From positions 285,882 through 349,881 of the forward strand of contig SWDG01000027.1 in NCBI GenBank assembly GCA_005116965.1: 64,000 nucleotides of DNA, given 5' to 3'. The position numbers and the translations under genes were made by a program. The notes under the pieces are model-generated. The model was not told where the DNA came from. It did not search any database and saw only the letters and a list, made by a program, of their open reading frames with translations. Each line of letters opens with the position of its first letter. Within the stretch, counting starts at the first letter, position 1. Below, one piece after another: positions 45,286 to 54,799 of this stretch. The stretch is from Nitrospira sp. (GTDB lineage Bacteria > Nitrospirota > Nitrospiria > Nitrospirales > Nitrospiraceae).

Positions 45286-46775
45286 GGTTGCCTGCTCCTC
45301 TCATCGGTTTGGATCCATCCGTCAACTAGCGGTTCCAATGAAAGGGCTTCTGAAATCTTATCTGCAAGCTTCAAGAGATCCTCTACTTGCCCCCGCTGAT
45401 TGTCTTTCAGGCGGGTTATGCATCGGTGCGAGCGCTCGATAACCAACGCCACGGCGGTGAACCAGGCCACGACCGGCTGATCGACTTTCCATGTGACGGA
45501 CTGGTGATAGTGGCTGAGGAACGTTTGCACATGGCTGGCAATCCGGGAGAGTGACAAGTGTTTTGCCAAGGTTCCCGTGAGGAGTCCTGCGGTAAAGCTA
45601 CCGATGTCCCAACCGGGTGGTCCCTCGCACACGTTATCGAGATCGATCAATGCGATCTTGCCGTTTGTCAGGAAGAGGTTTTTCAAGTGAAGATCGCCGT
45701 GAAGTGTTGCGGTCCCGTGAACCTTGATCATTTCGGCTTGGTCCGTCAGTCGGCTCAGCAACGGAATAAGGATGGGTCGGCACGACGGCTGGACACGATT
45801 CAACATGGACCCAACGGCTTCGAGGTTGATGACCAGATCTGCGACCGTGACTGATCGGATCTTCGACAATGGAGTGGCATGGAGTGCCGCAATCGCCTGA
45901 GCGGCCTCCGCGAGGAGGAACGAAATACGTTCGGGGCTCTCGATAGCACAGCACTCCAGTGTGGTGCCGGGAATCCCCAGTTGCCACAACATCTTAAGTC
46001 TGGCGTCGTACCACAAGGGCTGGGCCATGCTCAATTGCCCGCTGCGTCGGGATTCGCTGTTCCACAGTTGTTGCATGACGCGATCGGTCTGAGCGCCTTC
46101 GTCGTCATAGTACGTTTTGCCGAAGATGCTCATGGTCTGGCGTGTCTGTTGAGCAGTGTTCAACAATTCGACCGATGTTCGGACTGTGCAAGTATGCTCG
46201 CCGACATAATGCACAACACGAGAGTGTGTATTGACGACTTGCCACTCAGTGCCCAAATGCGCGAGGAACCACTGAGAGAGGCGTCCGGGTGTGCTCTGGG
46301 CCAGCTGCATCGTCGCCGGCAGCGTGTGCATCTTGCGGTCGTTGGGGAAACTCCACAGCACCATCTCGATGTCTGGCAAATGAATGAGCGGGTTCCTAAA
46401 GCGAGGCTGAACAAGAGCGCGAGCTCCAGATTTCTCCCACTGTGATCGCGAACAGCCTGCTGGGAACGCACGGCCACACACAATGTGTTCTCCACGTTCT
46501 CCTGTCGACGTGTCCTCGATGTCCAGGCGATAGCTGACCATGCAGGACGCGGCCGGTTTGTAGCGAATCTGTATGATTTCGCACTGCCGGACCACAAACT
46601 GTGTTCGGTCACTGGCTGATGCGAAAAGGTAGTCCCCGAACTTGTCTCTCATAACCTCCACATCCAAGATGATCGGCAGCTGAGGAAGACGAGCATCTGT
46701 GGGGAGATCGTTGAGCCTTGTGCTCTTGGGAGGAGCGGAAGAAAACATGTTGTTGATCACGGCATGGTCCATCAT
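45282..46775 (-). CDS. APH-fold phosphotransferase paralogue 3
   Basis: 497 aa. Kinase loop TLHGDLHLKNLFLTNG and the metal-binding IDLDNVCEGPPGWDIGSF are canonical. It shares MAQPLWYDARLKMLWQLGIPG with its paralogues at 39577 and 43200. Starts three bases after the heparinase-like stop and overlaps the phosphatase by four bases. Three related kinases in one cluster imply either different sugars or serial phosphorylations. Confidence 0.8.
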   Translation of the reverse strand: MMDHAVINNMFSSAPPKSTRLNDLPTDARLPQLPIILDVEVMRDKFGDYLFASASDRTQFVVRQCEIIQIRYKPAASCMVSYRLDIEDTSTGERGEHIVCGRAFPAGCSRSQWEKSGARALVQPRFRNPLIHLPDIEMVLWSFPNDRKMHTLPATMQLAQSTPGRLSQWFLAHLGTEWQVVNTHSRVVHYVGEHTCTVRTSVELLNTAQQTRQTMSIFGKTYYDDEGAQTDRVMQQLWNSESRRSGQLSMAQPLWYDARLKMLWQLGIPGTTLECCAIESPERISFLLAEAAQAIAALHATPLSKIRSVTVADLVINLEAVGSMLNRVQPSCRPILIPLLSRLTDQAEMIKVHGTATLHGDLHLKNLFLTNGKIALIDLDNVCEGPPGWDIGSFTAGLLTGTLAKHLSLSRIASHVQTFLSHYHQSVTWKVDQPVVAWFTAVALVIERSHRCITRLKDNQRGQVEDLLKLADKISEALSLEPLVDGWIQTDERSRQP

Positions 46776-46778
46776 GAT

Positions 46779-48776
46779 TCAGGCCTGATACCGAAATAGA
46801 AGACGTCCCTCCTGGTTTGTTCGAGAGACACGCACATGTTTCGGAGAAGCGTGTTCAGGTACCTCGAATGCCTGGGTCGTCTCGTCGGTAAATACCAGTT
46901 CATCGGTATATCGGTGTCCATTGTGAGTAATCGTGATCTGTGCCGACGCTCGTTCGCCCAAGAGGAGAGCCTGAGGTCCTCTATCAGGTTCCGGCGTCTC
47001 AATGGAGATGAACGGTTCGTCACCCTTGTAGGGATACAGTACGGTGAGGAAGCATGTGCTTGAGTCGTGTTGAGTGAGCCGCACGATCGGCGCGCGCTGT
47101 TTTTCACCGTACACGCAGGACACAAAGCCTTCCAGGATAGAAGGGCGCACGTTCGGAATGAGAGGCTGAGCGAGAATAAGTTTCGGCGAATGGATCGCCA
47201 GTGTGTTATCCGACACCATGATCGAGACCTGATCCTGCGCCGGAGGCGACAGGTGAAACAACAGGTCGTAGGTATGGGACTCGGGGGCTCTCAAGAGGTC
47301 AACAATCACCCAGTATTCCCTGTTGACGAACAGCACCTTCCGCTCGTGAACAACAGGGTATTCATGACTCCTGGCTACCCCATGCAGATAATCGAACCCG
47401 GGCTCATGGATGAACGCTTTGCTCTCCCGCTCAGGCTCGGGGCCGGAAATCTTGAACCGATTCCTTTTCCACTCATACCGAGTTTGATTCAGTCCATCCA
47501 CCAGCACAGTGTTGTGAGCCGCAGTACTGCGAAAGCGGACACGCCAATTGACCGGTCCTGATTCATCATAGGTGTAGCGCCCTGGATCCATGATGAGCGG
47601 TGTGCCATAGGCATAGGCTTCGAAGCTGAGCAAATCCACATGCCCATGATTCCCAACGCCCAACGGGCCGCAGTCGAAGATCAAGTAGCGTTCATCCTGA
47701 TACGCTTCGGTCTGGTCGCCCCAGCCGCTTCGCAATACGTAATAGCCTGCGTGGGGAAATCCTTTTGAGCGGCTGACTGGAGGCTGTCCCTGAGCTCCTC
47801 GTGATGCAACATAGAGGAGGTCCTCTCCGCCATAGAGTTCGTAGCCCTGCTGTAAGAGGTCCAAGAAACAGCGGCTATCGCCGTCACTGAGCGCGGGGAT
47901 CATGCCGTCAGGTCTGTGGGAATAGAGTGAAAACTCCAAAGCCTTCTTCACGAGCAGGTCAAACTCCGCCGGCATTTCGATCTGGTTTAGGAGGGCAAGC
48001 TTCTTGATCCAGAGGTAATTCTTGAGCACCAGATGGTGGTAGTCGGTGGATTGTTCGCAGTGGACCCCGTCGGGCAGGAGATCGGAGTGAATATTTTTCA
48101 CCAGTTCGTCTTTAGACCAACTCAGCCATTCTGAAGATTCGACGAATTCTGGAAACACGATGGCTGCCAAGAAGATCGCGCAGAGTTCCAATGTTCGGTG
48201 ATTTCGAGCCGGGGTGACATGGTCTCTAAGGTAGGAGAGCTGCTGATGCAGTGACTCCAAGAAAGAACCATAGAACTCGGGTGTGACACAGTGTGGCTGT
48301 CCGTTACTCACGAAATAGTAGTGGGCGAAGATCCAATTCTGGATGCGTCGTCCGGCAACATCGCTCGGGAGGAAGTCGCGGGGGACGGTACCAATCCACG
48401 AGTTCGTCAACTCAACCCATTTCTCGGCGTAGTGAGGCGCATGTGTCTCGTGATAAGCCATGCCGAGCCCGACAGCGTAATAAAATTTGTGCAGCAGGAT
48501 CTGCCATTCCCGGTCGTTGCTGGGGTTAGTAAGCCACTGGATCGATCCAGGCAACTGGTGTCGTTCGCCGTTGAACTCAAATTGGTTGTCCAAGATGTGA
48601 TCGATTTTGGAACGAGCCGTCTCGACCACGTCTGGAACCGGGAAATAGTGGACCGTCGGCCTGGTTTGGAAATGCTGCAGTAGGGCTTCTGCGGTCAACC
48701 TTCGAAAGGGTGTCGTGAAAATATGCCGGCGATCCGTCTTCTCAGACGGCTGATGCTGACTAGTGGCAAGCAGCAT
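46779..48776 (-). CDS. heparinase II/III-like polysaccharide lyase
   Basis: 665 aa from the ATG at 48776 (AGGAGG just upstream; the frame is open further but would overlap the previous gene by 240 bases). Helical N-terminal toroid to about residue 330, then the beta-sandwich with GNHGHVDLLSFEAYAYGTPL, DPGRYTYDESGPVNWR and RSTAAHNTVLVDGLNQT, the classic Hepar_II_III signature. No signal peptide is obvious, so it may act inside the cell or be exported by another route. In such clusters these lyases trim or epimerise uronate-containing chains. Confidence 0.85.
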   Translation of the reverse strand: MLLATSQHQPSEKTDRRHIFTTPFRRLTAEALLQHFQTRPTVHYFPVPDVVETARSKIDHILDNQFEFNGERHQLPGSIQWLTNPSNDREWQILLHKFYYAVGLGMAYHETHAPHYAEKWVELTNSWIGTVPRDFLPSDVAGRRIQNWIFAHYYFVSNGQPHCVTPEFYGSFLESLHQQLSYLRDHVTPARNHRTLELCAIFLAAIVFPEFVESSEWLSWSKDELVKNIHSDLLPDGVHCEQSTDYHHLVLKNYLWIKKLALLNQIEMPAEFDLLVKKALEFSLYSHRPDGMIPALSDGDSRCFLDLLQQGYELYGGEDLLYVASRGAQGQPPVSRSKGFPHAGYYVLRSGWGDQTEAYQDERYLIFDCGPLGVGNHGHVDLLSFEAYAYGTPLIMDPGRYTYDESGPVNWRVRFRSTAAHNTVLVDGLNQTRYEWKRNRFKISGPEPERESKAFIHEPGFDYLHGVARSHEYPVVHERKVLFVNREYWVIVDLLRAPESHTYDLLFHLSPPAQDQVSIMVSDNTLAIHSPKLILAQPLIPNVRPSILEGFVSCVYGEKQRAPIVRLTQHDSSTCFLTVLYPYKGDEPFISIETPEPDRGPQALLLGERASAQITITHNGHRYTDELVFTDETTQAFEVPEHASPKHVRVSRTNQEGRLLFRYQA

Positions 48777-51417
48777 GGGCCTCCTGCTGGTGGGCGGTAG
48801 CCTCAGCCGCTTCTGCCTGAAAGAGATCAAAGAGAGTTCTCGTTGTCTTGCGTGAGTCGAAGATTCGGCAAATTGTTTCACGCCCTGCCTGGGCGAGACT
48901 GTTCCGGAAGTCAGCGTCGACCAGCAGTTCTTCGATGGCTTTGGCGAGGGCCACTGGGTCGCGTGGCGCGACAAGAAGCCCGTTGCATCGATCGTCAATC
49001 AATTCTGGAATGCCGGAGACTGCGGTCGAAATGACCGGGACGCCGGAGGCCATGGCTTCCGCCAAGACGTTTGGAATCCCGTCACGATCACCGTTATCTA
49101 CGATATGACAAGGAAGGACGAAGATGGTCGATCCCTGATAGATCGCGCGGAGTTCCTCTTGCGATACGCCAGAGCCGATTGAAACCTCCTGTTCGAGGTG
49201 ATACCGGCGAATCAAGTCCTGTACCAAATCCGTCTGTTCATCCGGCTCACCGACGATTCGGCAGTGAAACGGCAATCCATGCTCTCTGATGATGCGGCAG
49301 GCCTCGATCAAGAAGGGAAACCCTTTCTTCTCCACAAAGCGTCCGACCGAGAGGATCGTCGGAATCGGAGGGACCTGTCGATCAACGGAGGGAGCAAAGC
49401 AAGCCGTATCGACGCCATGATAGATGGTATGGATCGGCGCACCCTGTGAGCAAACCTCTTGCAAGTGATGGTGGTTCGCGCCGGTGCAGGTCACCACAAA
49501 CTTTGCCCGGCGCAATTTGAGGCGCAGAAGATCGCCGGGATTGAGTTTTGGCAAGTAGATATCTTTGGCATGGGCGGTAAAGCTAAAGGGGAGATCACTC
49601 AATAGACCGGCAAACATGGCCATAGTCGTCGCTCCATGGCAAAAATGGGCATGCAGATGGCGAATATTTCCCGCATTGAGCACGGAACTGGCAATCGAAC
49701 CGGCACGGAGAAAGTCCTTGTAGAACACTTTCTTCGGCCATGAGAAGAACGTGCTTCGGCAGCGTAGGCTGAGTGTCCAGGCTTCCCATGCGGTGCGTAG
49801 GTATCGACGCGGTACGGTACGGATCAGTCGAAGATGACTGGAGAGATACCGAGGAAAGTTGCCGAGGAGCCATGCCAGAAATCCACTATCCGTTCGCTCA
49901 TGGTCTTCAGGCAGATAGGTCAGTAGCGATTGCAGGGGCCTTGTTTGGCCATCTGTGAAAACTGGTTCGCCTTGAAAGGCGGAGAAGAGCTGAAGCTGAA
50001 GCCCCATCCGTTCCAACAATAGAATCTCGTTCGTGATGAACGCTTCTGATCGGCGGGGAAATCCTTTCAAGACATAGCCAATCTTGTTGGCTGGTCCTGT
50101 GGATGCCGTATGGATGGGGATATTGCGGTGTTCGGGATGGTCGAGCGGGGTAAGCTCATGTGAGAGGTCCGCCCGGTCGGCCGTCAATGTCTCTCTGAGA
50201 AGGAGCGCTTTGAGACCTTGGCTGCCCTGGCTTGACGAAAATCGTTGCACGATCGTCTCGCGTCCCGCCTGCCCGAGGCGTTCACGGAGCGCCGGATTCT
50301 CAATGAGGTGGGCCAGAGCCAGGGCCAACGCTTCTGGGTCTCGTTGGGGGACCAGGAAACCATTGTCATCATGCCGGACGAGCTCAGGAATGCCGGATAC
50401 CTCTGTGGTCACAACCGGAAGCCGACAGGCCATGGCCTCCATGAGGACATTTGGAATGCCATCACGATCGCCGTCTTGAGACACCTGACAGGGCAGGGCA
50501 AAGATGTCAGCCTCTTGGTAGAGCGCCACTACTTCTTCGAGCGTTTTTTGTCCGACCAATGTCACGACCTGTTCGAGGTCTAACTCACGAATCATGGCTT
50601 CCAGATTGGCTTGAAGCGGTCCGCATCCAACAATGCGACAGCGAAAGCGATAGCCACGGATGGCCAGCAGATGGCAGGCGCGAAGGAGCGTGGGAAATCC
50701 TTTTTTGTCTCGGAAACGCCCCACGCTCACAATGGTGGGAACCGTCACAGGTCTTACTGAGACATTCGTGCCTAGCTGATCAAACCGCTCCAGATTCAGG
50801 CCGTGATAGAGACAATGGATCGGCGTGTCGCTGTCTGATATGTCTTGGAGATACCGACGATTATGTTCGGTGCAGGTGACGACGAATGCTGCATGGCGCA
50901 TTTTCCTGCGGAGTGTCGACGGAGCGGCCAGGAAGATGTCCTTGGCATGGCCTGTCATGCTGTAGGGAATTCCAGTGAATCGGTGAGTCAGCTCCGCGAC
51001 GCTCGTGGGGGCATTCGCGAAGTGGACATGGAGGTGGCCAATGTGTTGGTCTTGAAGTGCGGTGGCTAATGAGCCTGCCTGGACAAATTTCGACCACGAT
51101 GGTCGGCCTACAGTGTGAAGCCAAAAACGCAGGGTCGTCAGATAGCGTCGGGGAGATCGAAGGACCAGACGCATGTGGGCCCACAGGGGACTGTTGCGGA
51201 AGGTCAAAAACGAATCAGGCAGATAGGTGACAGATGCGCGGACATGAGCGGCCAGGCCGTGGGTGATGGTATCGGTTGGGGATTGGAGAGCGTAGATCGA
51301 AAGATTCACGCCCAGCGCTTCCAAGTCCAGGACCTCTTGAAGAATGAACGTCTCCGAGACCTTGGGGAAAATTTTAAGGAGATAGCCGATTTTCTTCGTG
51401 GTAGATTCGGTCGGCAT
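48760..51417 (-). CDS. tandem double family-4 glycosyltransferase
   Basis: 885 aa made of two complete, similar GT4 modules, about residues 1-425 and 445-870, joined by a short linker. Each has its own start (KIGYLLKIFPKVSETFI and KIGYVLKGFPRRSEAFI), an ILSVGRFVEKKGFPFL-like middle and a donor motif (PNVLMEAMACRLPVV and PNVLAEAMASGVPVI). It looks like an in-frame gene duplication and fusion. The enzyme may add two sugars in succession. It overlaps the lyase gene by 17 bases. Confidence 0.88.
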   Translation of the reverse strand: MPTESTTKKIGYLLKIFPKVSETFILQEVLDLEALGVNLSIYALQSPTDTITHGLAAHVRASVTYLPDSFLTFRNSPLWAHMRLVLRSPRRYLTTLRFWLHTVGRPSWSKFVQAGSLATALQDQHIGHLHVHFANAPTSVAELTHRFTGIPYSMTGHAKDIFLAAPSTLRRKMRHAAFVVTCTEHNRRYLQDISDSDTPIHCLYHGLNLERFDQLGTNVSVRPVTVPTIVSVGRFRDKKGFPTLLRACHLLAIRGYRFRCRIVGCGPLQANLEAMIRELDLEQVVTLVGQKTLEEVVALYQEADIFALPCQVSQDGDRDGIPNVLMEAMACRLPVVTTEVSGIPELVRHDDNGFLVPQRDPEALALALAHLIENPALRERLGQAGRETIVQRFSSSQGSQGLKALLLRETLTADRADLSHELTPLDHPEHRNIPIHTASTGPANKIGYVLKGFPRRSEAFITNEILLLERMGLQLQLFSAFQGEPVFTDGQTRPLQSLLTYLPEDHERTDSGFLAWLLGNFPRYLSSHLRLIRTVPRRYLRTAWEAWTLSLRCRSTFFSWPKKVFYKDFLRAGSIASSVLNAGNIRHLHAHFCHGATTMAMFAGLLSDLPFSFTAHAKDIYLPKLNPGDLLRLKLRRAKFVVTCTGANHHHLQEVCSQGAPIHTIYHGVDTACFAPSVDRQVPPIPTILSVGRFVEKKGFPFLIEACRIIREHGLPFHCRIVGEPDEQTDLVQDLIRRYHLEQEVSIGSGVSQEELRAIYQGSTIFVLPCHIVDNGDRDGIPNVLAEAMASGVPVISTAVSGIPELIDDRCNGLLVAPRDPVALAKAIEELLVDADFRNSLAQAGRETICRIFDSRKTTRTLFDLFQAEAAEATAHQQEAHAACH

Positions 51418-51420
51418 GGT

Positions 51421-52695
51421 CTAGATCGGCAAGCTTTCCGCTCTCAGTCTCGGCAGCGTGTGAACATTTGAAGGGCGAGGTATGAGAGGGTGGTTAGTCC
51501 TGATGTCTTGGACATCCACGAAGAGTTGCTTCATGGCCTTCGAAACGTTGGCGGCGCCATCAAGGGGAATCCCGATATCCTCCGAGCGAGGGGGACGTGG
51601 CCGTTGAAGCGACTGCATGATGGCATGAAACAGGCGAGTGGAGGTCAACTTGGTGGGGTGAATCATCTCCAGAAGCCCCTTCGCCGCAAGACGTTCCGCG
51701 CGGATACACTGTTCAAGGCGCGGATGGACGCGCGGGACGATGATCCCACGTTGGTTGGCTGCCAGAATCTCCACAATGGTGTTATATCCCCCCATGGACA
51801 CGACGAGATCGGCGGCGGTTAAATACTCGTACAGACGCGGGGTGAAATCCGTGACCGTTAAGGCCAGCTCAGTATTCGCGGCTTGCTGTAGACGGAGGCG
51901 TTTACGCGGGTCCATCAACGGACCGGTGACGAGAAACGTATCGAACGTCGGGCGCCTCCCCCCAAACTGTTTCCGCAGCATGGCGATGTAAGTTTTTAAG
52001 AGCGAATAGCCATCGTCCCCGCCACCAGGCGTAACCAGCACCAACCGATCAGTCTGCAGCTGTAATTGTTCTCGAATGCGCTCCCGAGAGAGTTTGGGCT
52101 GATGTCTGCCCACATAGCCGCAAGAGACGATCTTCTTTCCAATGCTGTGCGAGAGCCCGTATTCCTCGACAGGATCGTAGATCGCGCGCGAACCGTAGAG
52201 AAAAATCGCATGGTACGTATTCTTCAACAACGGCAGGGTGCCGGATTTGGCCCATTCGGCGTGAACATGGTCGGGATGGTCCTCGATGTCCCGCATGCCC
52301 AATACAATTCTGGTTGAAGGCGATTTGGTTTTAAGAAATTGGAGGGCCGGCAAGAGTTCCCCGCGTATGCCTGCCGGGGCCTTATCGACCAAGAGGATGT
52401 CGGGGCGCAGATTGCGAACGCTCTCGAGAATGATTCGTTGACGCAGCTTTAGAGTGATATCGATCGTATGCGGAAGCAGGCGCGAACAATACTGTCCGCC
52501 GGAATCCTTGGTGAGCGCCGGCAGTTTGATGTATTCCATGCGTTCAGGCAACGCGTATGCGTGAGCCTGCATGGAACCGGTCAGCATGATCAGCGATGCA
52601 TCAGGGATGCTTTCGGATAGGTGCGTCGCGATTTCAAGGCTGCGGCGAATATGGCCGAGACCATAGCTATCGTGTGAGTAGAGCATAATCAACAT
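51421..52695 (-). CDS. MurG-like glycosyltransferase, first gene of exopolysaccharide cluster
   Basis: 424 aa. SHDSYGLGHIRRSLEIATHL at the start and LVVSMGGYNTIVEILAANQRG near residue 300 are typical of GT28/MurG-like enzymes. It stops three bases before the tandem transferase starts. Being the most upstream gene on the minus strand with no close gene before it, it probably begins the long cluster transcript. Its GT domain resembles that of the fusion protein at 37544-39580. Confidence 0.82.
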   Translation of the reverse strand: MLIMLYSHDSYGLGHIRRSLEIATHLSESIPDASLIMLTGSMQAHAYALPERMEYIKLPALTKDSGGQYCSRLLPHTIDITLKLRQRIILESVRNLRPDILLVDKAPAGIRGELLPALQFLKTKSPSTRIVLGMRDIEDHPDHVHAEWAKSGTLPLLKNTYHAIFLYGSRAIYDPVEEYGLSHSIGKKIVSCGYVGRHQPKLSRERIREQLQLQTDRLVLVTPGGGDDGYSLLKTYIAMLRKQFGGRRPTFDTFLVTGPLMDPRKRLRLQQAANTELALTVTDFTPRLYEYLTAADLVVSMGGYNTIVEILAANQRGIIVPRVHPRLEQCIRAERLAAKGLLEMIHPTKLTSTRLFHAIMQSLQRPRPPRSEDIGIPLDGAANVSKAMKQLFVDVQDIRTNHPLIPRPSNVHTLPRLRAESLPI

Positions 52696-52902
52696 ACGCG
52701 TGATACCAGCTTTCTTTACCTCATGACATCATGAGGATGAAGGTCTTGCGAGCATCGAACAGATCGCTTTGTGGCCCCTCTCGCATCAATTCACGTAAAA
52801 GGCTGAGGCACTCCCTGGTGTCCGGTTCTGTTGATGTCATGATCGTTGGACGACTCAAGGTGGATTTCGTAAACGCCTCCGATGCGATCCTGACGAATAG
52901 AG

Positions 52903-53319
52903 TTACTTTGCATGGACTTCCATTAGAAGGCCAGAAGGAGAATAGGACCTACGAAGACCTGCGATTGTTGCAACCAGATCTTCGAATGCAAATGGTTTTG
53001 CAAGATACGCATCCGCACCCGCCGCCTTGCTCACTCGTTCTGTTTCTGGGGTGCCTTTGGCGGTCATGATCAGGATAGGAGATTCCACTCGTCGCCGGCG
53101 AAGTGTTTGGCAGAGGTCGAGTCCGTCATCCGCCCCGAGAAAGATATCGATGATGAGAAGGTCGTAGAATCGGGCGTTGACCATATCGATGGCTTGAGAC
53201 GTTCCTGAAGCAACATCTATGTTGAAGTCTTCAGCTTCAAGCCCGCGCTTCATGAAACCAACAATTCGCTCATCGTCTTCGACGATCAAGATGTGCACAG
53301 CCTTGCCTTTCTTGAGCAT
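52903..53319 (-). CDS. stand-alone response-regulator receiver
   Basis: 138 aa, a receiver domain only. Acidic pair near residue 15, phospho-acceptor Asp in LLIIDIFLGADDG, and LAKPF close to the end; the stop follows 25 residues later, so there is no DNA-binding domain. It is similar to the receiver half of the OmpR-type regulator at 60727-61419 (shared ERI-F-RRGLEAE start), suggesting a truncated copy. About 200 bases upstream of the exopolysaccharide cluster on the same strand; it could connect signalling to that cluster. A repeat shared with the cytochrome promoter lies 70 bases before its start. Confidence 0.82.
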   Translation of the reverse strand: MLKKGKAVHILIVEDDERIVGFMKRGLEAEDFNIDVASGTSQAIDMVNARFYDLLIIDIFLGADDGLDLCQTLRRRRVESPILIMTAKGTPETERVSKAAGADAYLAKPFAFEDLVATIAGLRRSYSPSGLLMEVHAK

Positions 53320-53378
53320 ATGGGGAGTCCCGCAACCTGACCTAGGTAGTGATCGTACTCGGAAAATATAAGAAGCGA

Positions 53379-53409
53379 ATGAGCATAAGATGAGAAATTA
53401 GTAAGAAAC
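53379..53409 (-). promoter_or_regulatory. candidate operator repeat (ATGAG x2, AGAAAC)
   Basis: On the plus strand ATGAG occurs at 53379 and again at 53390 (11 bases apart), followed by AGATGAGAAATTAGTAAGAAAC at 53388-53409 (quoted strand opposite to the gene). A very similar block lies at 57654-57696. Both precede minus-strand genes. Possibly a binding site for an OmpR-type regulator. Confidence 0.35.
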
Positions 53410-53617
53410 GAGATGGAGTTGGAGAAGCGCCTTCTACAGACTCGAAGAGAAGAGATCTTAGCTTACACTTGGAAGCAGGCGTGTGCAGATGTGACGCCTA
53501 GTTCGGTGTTCAGATAAGGAGAAGTCGGTAATGGCTATGCTCGACGCGCGCGCTGCAGCCGATAGTGCGAAATAACCGGGCTCGACTAGATCAGAAATCG
53601 GCACACTCCCGGTGAGA

Positions 53618-53941
53618 TCAGTTATCACGTTTTGCAGGAACAGTTTCGAGGCCGCTCTCCGCTGGTGAAGGTGGTGCATCGATCTTCTTCTCCTCCGAGC
53701 GTGGCACAGGCGTCACATTCGGTGTGGTGTCCCGCTCTGTGCATCCTGGAAATCTGAGTCCGTTTGCACGAAACTTTTGACCCGTGGGGTTCAGTTTTGG
53801 AATGACGTCGTGGCACGTGGAACAGGGCTCACCCGTCTGTCGGCTCATGGCAGGAATCGCGATTGCCGTTCTTGGAGCCACGACCAGCACAAATCCGGAC
53901 AGTACCACCCCCACAAAGAGTATAACGGCTCGTGCATACAT
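53618..53941 (-). CDS. truncated monoheme cytochrome-like protein (paralogue of Cyc2-like N-terminus)
   Basis: 107 aa from the ATG at 53941. Signal peptide about residues 1-28. Haem motif CSTCH at cysteines 40 and 43, His44, within IPAMSRQTGEPCSTCHDVIPKLN-TGQKFRANG. The region matches the N-terminal about 50 residues of the cytochrome-porin at 55856-57130, but after that the sequence is Pro/Glu/Lys-rich and the barrel is absent. It may be a genuine small periplasmic cytochrome or a remnant of duplication. The barrel-less form could not insert in the outer membrane. Confidence 0.7.
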   Translation of the reverse strand: MYARAVILFVGVVLSGFVLVVAPRTAIAIPAMSRQTGEPCSTCHDVIPKLNPTGQKFRANGLRFPGCTERDTTPNVTPVPRSEEKKIDAPPSPAESGLETVPAKRDN

Positions 53942-54298
53942 GAGCGATTTCGTTGCCCTGTGTGAAGAGCGGCCCTGACACACCGGTGATATTGTACACC
54001 TTCTATTGCTGTTGCATTGCTATCAGTCCTGTAGAGCGTCTATCTGATTGAATTCAGCGCGTACCATTGTGAGTGATGGAAACTGGGTTGACTGGGATGG
54101 GATGGAGGGGCGTCTCTCCCGGGAGGACATGAGACGCACAACCTCGGTGGGCGCCAAGGTCCCCCTCCATCCGTTAGCAGCCTCTAGGCACGTCTCGTCA
54201 GTTGCACGAGGAACGAACTTCGCCACACCGTCCAGTCGATCTCTTGCCTCGCTCGCCGGCGGTCACCGGCACTGGACGTCGATCGGAAACGAGACGCG
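53942..54298. other. gap without recognisable gene
   Basis: About 360 bases between the truncated cytochrome and the receiver gene. Open frames are short, biased and without ribosome-binding sites; I see no RNA gene, repeat or clear promoter here. Confidence 0.5.
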
Positions 54299-54658
54299 TT
54301 ACATCAGGGCGTCTCGTACAAACGAGCACAGTTGAGTGCTGACGACATCTTTTGCAAGATAGCGCACTGATGGATACTGGTGCAGGATACACACGCGCAA
54401 TTGCTCGTCTATTCCGCCTGACATTAGAATGATTGGAAGGGCCGGTTGTTGAGCCGACACCACCTGGATGACCTCCCTCCCATTCAGGTGAGGAAGCTGG
54501 AAGTCGGTAATGATCACGTCAGGCGCGTGCATACGCCAACAGTGAATCGCCTCGTTCCCATCCGCAGCTTCCACAACCCGATAACCGTCTGCCTCTAACT
54601 GACGTCGAAGCGCTTTCCGGAGGGCTGCATGATCTTCAACCAGAAGAATCGTAGCCAT
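54299..54658 (-). CDS. stand-alone receiver domain
   Basis: 119 aa. LLVEDHAALRKALRRQL, IITDFQLPHLNG with the phospho-Asp, and a C-terminal YLAKDVVS where the usual Lys-Pro pair is Lys-Asp. It has no output domain. It lies in the same strand series as the cytochrome and lipoprotein genes; start could also be a GTG at 54670. Probably a CheY-like relay protein. Confidence 0.8.
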   Translation of the reverse strand: MATILLVEDHAALRKALRRQLEADGYRVVEAADGNEAIHCWRMHAPDVIITDFQLPHLNGREVIQVVSAQQPALPIILMSGGIDEQLRVCILHQYPSVRYLAKDVVSTQLCSFVRDALM

Positions 54659-54799
54659 TGTCGGACTCACTCATGAGACTTTCCATAGGATCGTTGGTCG
54701 GGCTCGACCCCGCTAGGGGTCACCGGTCAGTGCGCGGACTCTGTATCCATTGGTCGGTGTTTGTCCATCAGGCTCCCTTGTGAGCCAAGAAGTACTCTT

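Noticed and set aside
52731-53069. Plus-strand open frame of 112 codons beside the receiver gene
   Set aside because: It overlaps the receiver gene on the opposite strand, has no ribosome-binding site and shows no family pattern.
53458-53679. Minus-strand open frame overlapping the small cytochrome gene
   Set aside because: It overlaps the haem-protein gene in another frame and lacks a ribosome-binding site.
54048-54335. Plus-strand open frame of 95 codons between receiver and cytochrome genes
   Set aside because: Composition is Ser/Arg/Thr-rich as in non-coding frames, and it overlaps the end of the receiver gene on the other strand.
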